A stretch of 64,000 nucleotides of DNA from Clostridiales bacterium (lineage in GTDB: Bacteria > Bacillota > Clostridia > Lachnospirales > Lachnospiraceae), in the NCBI GenBank assembly GCA_019420275.1, contig JAHZHN010000001.1:1-64000 (forward strand), in the 5' to 3' direction. Shown in pieces: positions 61,477 through 64,000 of this stretch. The notes beneath the pieces were generated by a model, which searched no databases, was not told where the DNA came from, and saw nothing but the letters and a program-made list of their open reading frames with translations. Both the position numbers and the translations under genes were made by a program. How positions within the stretch are numbered: the stretch's first letter is position 1; the number at the start of each line of letters is the position of its first letter.

Positions 61477-63804
61477 ATGGCAAAATTCAGAGTATATGAA
61501 GTTGCTAAGAAATTGGGAAAAGATAATAAAGAAATTTTGGAAATACTGAAATCAAATCAAATTGATGTAAAAAACCATATGAGTATGGTAAGTGATGACC
61601 AGGTAGCCATTGTGGAAAAAGCATTAGCACCGAAAAAAAATACATCTTCTTCAAAAAAGCAGAATTTTAAAAAACAGGAAAACGGCAAAAAAGATGGGAA
61701 AGGCGGACAGAACCGAAATCAGAATGGTGACCGCCGGAAAAATGGAAAAAATCAGCCGAATAACCGGAATGAAAATAGAGATCATAACAATAAAAATGAA
61801 GACCGGAAAGATTTTAAGAGCCAAAAAAATAATCAGAAAAATCAAAAGAATAAAAAACAGGATGGAGACCGTAAAATTTTGAGAAAAGAAAACCCTCAGA
61901 ATTCTCAGAAATTCAATCATAAAAACAATAAAAAGAACAAAAAATTTAATAAAAACCAGCCTCAGGATCAGAAAAGAAAAAAGAAAACATCTGGACCTGG
62001 AGCATTTATTAAGCCAGAGCCAGTGAAAAAACCGGAAATCGATCCGGATGTACCAGTAAAAATCCCGCCAGTCCTCACTTTAAAGGAACTTGCGGATGCT
62101 TTGTCTATTCCGGCTAATGACATTATCAAAAAACTGTTGATCAGTGGAGGCGGAATGCTGAATCTTAACTCAGAGCTGGATTTCGAAAAAGCAGAAGAAA
62201 TTGCACTGGAATTTGACCGTCTTGTAGAAATGGAACAGCAGGTAGATGTTATCGAAGAAATCCTCAAAGATGACGAAGATGATGATGAGAGCAAAATGGT
62301 GGAAAGGCCTCCTGTTGTCTGTGTCATGGGTCACGTTGACCATGGAAAAACATCTCTTCTTGATAAGATTCGTTCTACCCACGTAACAACCGGAGAAGCA
62401 GGCGGTATTACTCAGCATATCGGTGCTTATACAGTAGAAACCGCCAACGGAAAAATTACATTCCTGGATACACCAGGACATGAAGCATTTACCTCTATGC
62501 GTATGCGTGGAGCTCAGTCAACAGATATTGCCATTCTGGTTGTTGCTGCGGACGACGGTGTTATGCCTCAGACTGTAGAAGCTATCAATCATGCTAAAGC
62601 TGCAGAAGTCGAGATTATTGTGGCAATTAATAAGATTGATAAAGAGAGCGCAAATATCGAACGTGTAAAACAGGAACTGACGGAATATGAACTGATTCCG
62701 GAAGACTGGGGAGGAAGCACGATTTTTTGCCCAGTTTCTGCTCATACTGGAGAAGGAATCCCAGAACTTCTGGATATGGTATCCCTGACTGCTGAAGTAC
62801 TTGAATTAAAAGCAAATCCGAATCGTAAGGCAAGAGGAATTGTTCTGGAAGCACAGCTTGACAAAGGAAGAGGACCAGTTGCTACTGTTTTGGTACAAAA
62901 AGGTACGCTTCATGTAGGTGATGCGATTGCTGTTGGGAATGCCCACGGCAAAGTTCGTGCTATGATCAATGACAAAGGAAAGAGAATCAAATCTGCAGGA
63001 CCATCTACTCCAGTAGAGATTCTCGGATTAAGTGAAGTGCCGTATGCCGGTGAAGTATGCATGGCAATGGACAATGAAAAAGAAGCCCGTTCTGTAGCGG
63101 AAAAATTCATTGCTTATGGCAGAGAAAAGATGCTTTCTGAAACTAAGAGCCAGCTGTCCCTGGATGATTTGTTTGATCAGATTCAGGCAGGCAGCGTAAA
63201 AGAATTAAATATTATTGTAAAAGCAGACGTACAGGGATCTGTGGAAGCTGTAAAACAGAGTCTTGAGAAATTATCTAACGACGAAGTGGCAGTCAAGGTG
63301 ATTCATGGAGGTGTAGGAGCAATCAATGAATCTGACGTTATGCTTGCTTCTGCTTCTAATGCAATTATTATTGGATTTAATGTTCGTCCAGAGCCTGCGG
63401 CAAAAGATGCTGCAGCTGCGGATAAGGTCGATATGAGACTTTATCGTGTCATTTACAATGCAATTGAAGATATTGAATCCGCAATGAAAGGTATGCTGGA
63501 TCCGGAATTTGTTGAAAAAGTCACAGGGCATGCCGAAGTACGCCAGTTGTTTAAGGCATCTGGAGTCGGAACGATTGCTGGATCTTATGTGACAGACGGA
63601 ACAATTCAGAGAGACAGTTCTGCAAGGATTATCCGTGACGGCATTGTAATCCATGAAGGCAAACTTGCGTCTATCCAGAGAGGAAAAGATGCAGTCAAAG
63701 AAGTGCGAAGCGGATTTGAGTGCGGTCTTGTTATGGAAAACTTCAATGATATCAAAGAAGGAGATCAGATCGAATCATTTGTTATGGAGGAAGTTCCTAG
63801 ATAA
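61477..63804 (+). CDS. infB: Translation initiation factor IF-2
   Basis: GTPase that places initiator tRNA on the ribosome, 775 residues. IF2_N domain (about 1-52). A low-complexity linker (about 53-175) is unusually rich in N, K, Q and R rather than the A/P/E mix seen in many IF-2s. A second N-type domain follows (about 195-255). The G domain carries GHVDHGKTSLLDK (near 284), DTPGHEAF and NKIDK. Domains II-IV complete it. TGGAGGTG precedes the ATG. Confidence 0.97.
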   Translation: MAKFRVYEVAKKLGKDNKEILEILKSNQIDVKNHMSMVSDDQVAIVEKALAPKKNTSSSKKQNFKKQENGKKDGKGGQNRNQNGDRRKNGKNQPNNRNENRDHNNKNEDRKDFKSQKNNQKNQKNKKQDGDRKILRKENPQNSQKFNHKNNKKNKKFNKNQPQDQKRKKKTSGPGAFIKPEPVKKPEIDPDVPVKIPPVLTLKELADALSIPANDIIKKLLISGGGMLNLNSELDFEKAEEIALEFDRLVEMEQQVDVIEEILKDDEDDDESKMVERPPVVCVMGHVDHGKTSLLDKIRSTHVTTGEAGGITQHIGAYTVETANGKITFLDTPGHEAFTSMRMRGAQSTDIAILVVAADDGVMPQTVEAINHAKAAEVEIIVAINKIDKESANIERVKQELTEYELIPEDWGGSTIFCPVSAHTGEGIPELLDMVSLTAEVLELKANPNRKARGIVLEAQLDKGRGPVATVLVQKGTLHVGDAIAVGNAHGKVRAMINDKGKRIKSAGPSTPVEILGLSEVPYAGEVCMAMDNEKEARSVAEKFIAYGREKMLSETKSQLSLDDLFDQIQAGSVKELNIIVKADVQGSVEAVKQSLEKLSNDEVAVKVIHGGVGAINESDVMLASASNAIIIGFNVRPEPAAKDAAAADKVDMRLYRVIYNAIEDIESAMKGMLDPEFVEKVTGHAEVRQLFKASGVGTIAGSYVTDGTIQRDSSARIIRDGIVIHEGKLASIQRGKDAVKEVRSGFECGLVMENFNDIKEGDQIESFVMEEVPR

Positions 63805-63835
63805 GTTCTGCTGAATTTATAAAAAGGAGTCGATT

Positions 63836-64000
63836 ATGAGGAAAAATAGCATAAAAAATACACGAATCAACGGCGAGGTACAGCGGGAATTAAGCCGCAT
63901 CATAAGCCGTGAAATCAAAGATCCAAGGATTGCGCCTATGACATCAGTCGTAGATGCAGTCGTAACATCGGACCTGAAACAGTGCAAGGTGTATATCAGC
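63836..64000 (+). CDS. rbfA: Ribosome-binding factor A (3' partial)
   Basis: Cold-shock 30S maturation factor. Only the first 55 residues are in the window: MRKNSIKNTRINGEVQRELS, then IKDPRIAPMTSVV and CKVYIS, the usual RbfA N-terminus with its KH-like start. AAGGAG precedes the ATG at 63836. It follows infB by 31 bases, the standard order; the gene runs off the right edge. Confidence 0.92.
   Translation, partial: MRKNSIKNTRINGEVQRELSRIISREIKDPRIAPMTSVVDAVVTSDLKQCKVYIS

Noticed and set aside
1..64000. CRISPR arrays, IS elements, prophage, rRNA and tRNA genes
   Set aside because: No regularly spaced repeats, transposase or integrase reading frames, or RNA-gene sequences were recognised anywhere in the window.

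Overview
The window is AT-rich, single-chromosome DNA from a low-GC Firmicute. The closest fit is a gut-type clostridium, most likely Lachnospiraceae. The housekeeping genes point there: rpsB-tsf at the left edge and pyrH-frr-uppS-cdsA-dxr-rseP-ispG-polC-rimP-nusA-ylxR-ylxQ-infB-rbfA at the right edge. PolC is the Gram-positive type, isoprenoids are made by the MEP route (dxr, ispG), and strong AGGAGG ribosome binding sites and occasional TTG starts are common. The family name is inference from gene content and gene order; no 16S or tRNA gene is present.

Layout. (1) 1-1726: end of rpsB, then tsf and a strong terminator. (2) 1764-19955: accessory genes, namely two tandem WG-repeat membrane proteins, a BASS-type transporter, a LysR regulator, a MarR regulator with a heterodimeric ABC exporter, a LysR/SDR divergent pair, a decayed lipoprotein gene, a MATE pump, purC, an alpha/beta hydrolase, an SRAP peptidase, a DUF1810 protein and a MetY-like sulfhydrylase. 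(3) 20212-28607: an operon with a SEDS (FtsW/RodA-like) glycosyltransferase, a secreted/membrane protein, a large membrane protein, an FHA protein and a class B-like penicillin-binding protein, headed by a decayed small membrane gene. (4) 28848-36228: cupin and carboxymuconolactone-decarboxylase pair, ComB-like phosphatase, AGCS symporter, MATE/Lrp divergent pair, a broken DNA-alkylation-repair gene, a glutaredoxin-like protein, and a yybP-ykoY (Mn2+) riboswitch in front of an unknown helical protein and a YccF protein. (5) 36270-40293: AraC regulator diverging from a GH13 glucosidase and its PTS EIIBC. (6) 40320-48342: blaR1-blaI, an MBL-fold protein, an XRE regulator with a YxlEFG-like ABC module, thiW, a CarD-like regulator and a small membrane protein. 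(7) 48359-64000: the conserved pyrH-to-rbfA translation, isoprenoid, phospholipid and replication block.

How the genes work together. The flanks are classic growth genes: ribosome assembly (rpsB, rimP, rbfA), elongation and initiation (tsf, infB), recycling (frr), UMP kinase, undecaprenyl-PP and CDP-diacylglycerol synthesis, a site-2 protease, and the replicative polymerase. About 46.7 kb of mostly small, self-contained accessory units lie between tsf and pyrH, which are neighbours in many bacteria. Several units are regulator-plus-target pairs with visible promoters and inverted-repeat operators (MarR/ABC, LysR/SDR, Lrp/MATE, AraC/GH13-PTS, BlaI/BlaR1, XRE/YxlEFG).

The best candidates for something undescribed are the SEDS-FHA-PBP operon, whose SEDS protein has a large extra extracytoplasmic loop, and the manganese riboswitch controlling a two-gene unit of unknown function. 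No transposase, integrase, CRISPR array, rRNA or tRNA was recognised.
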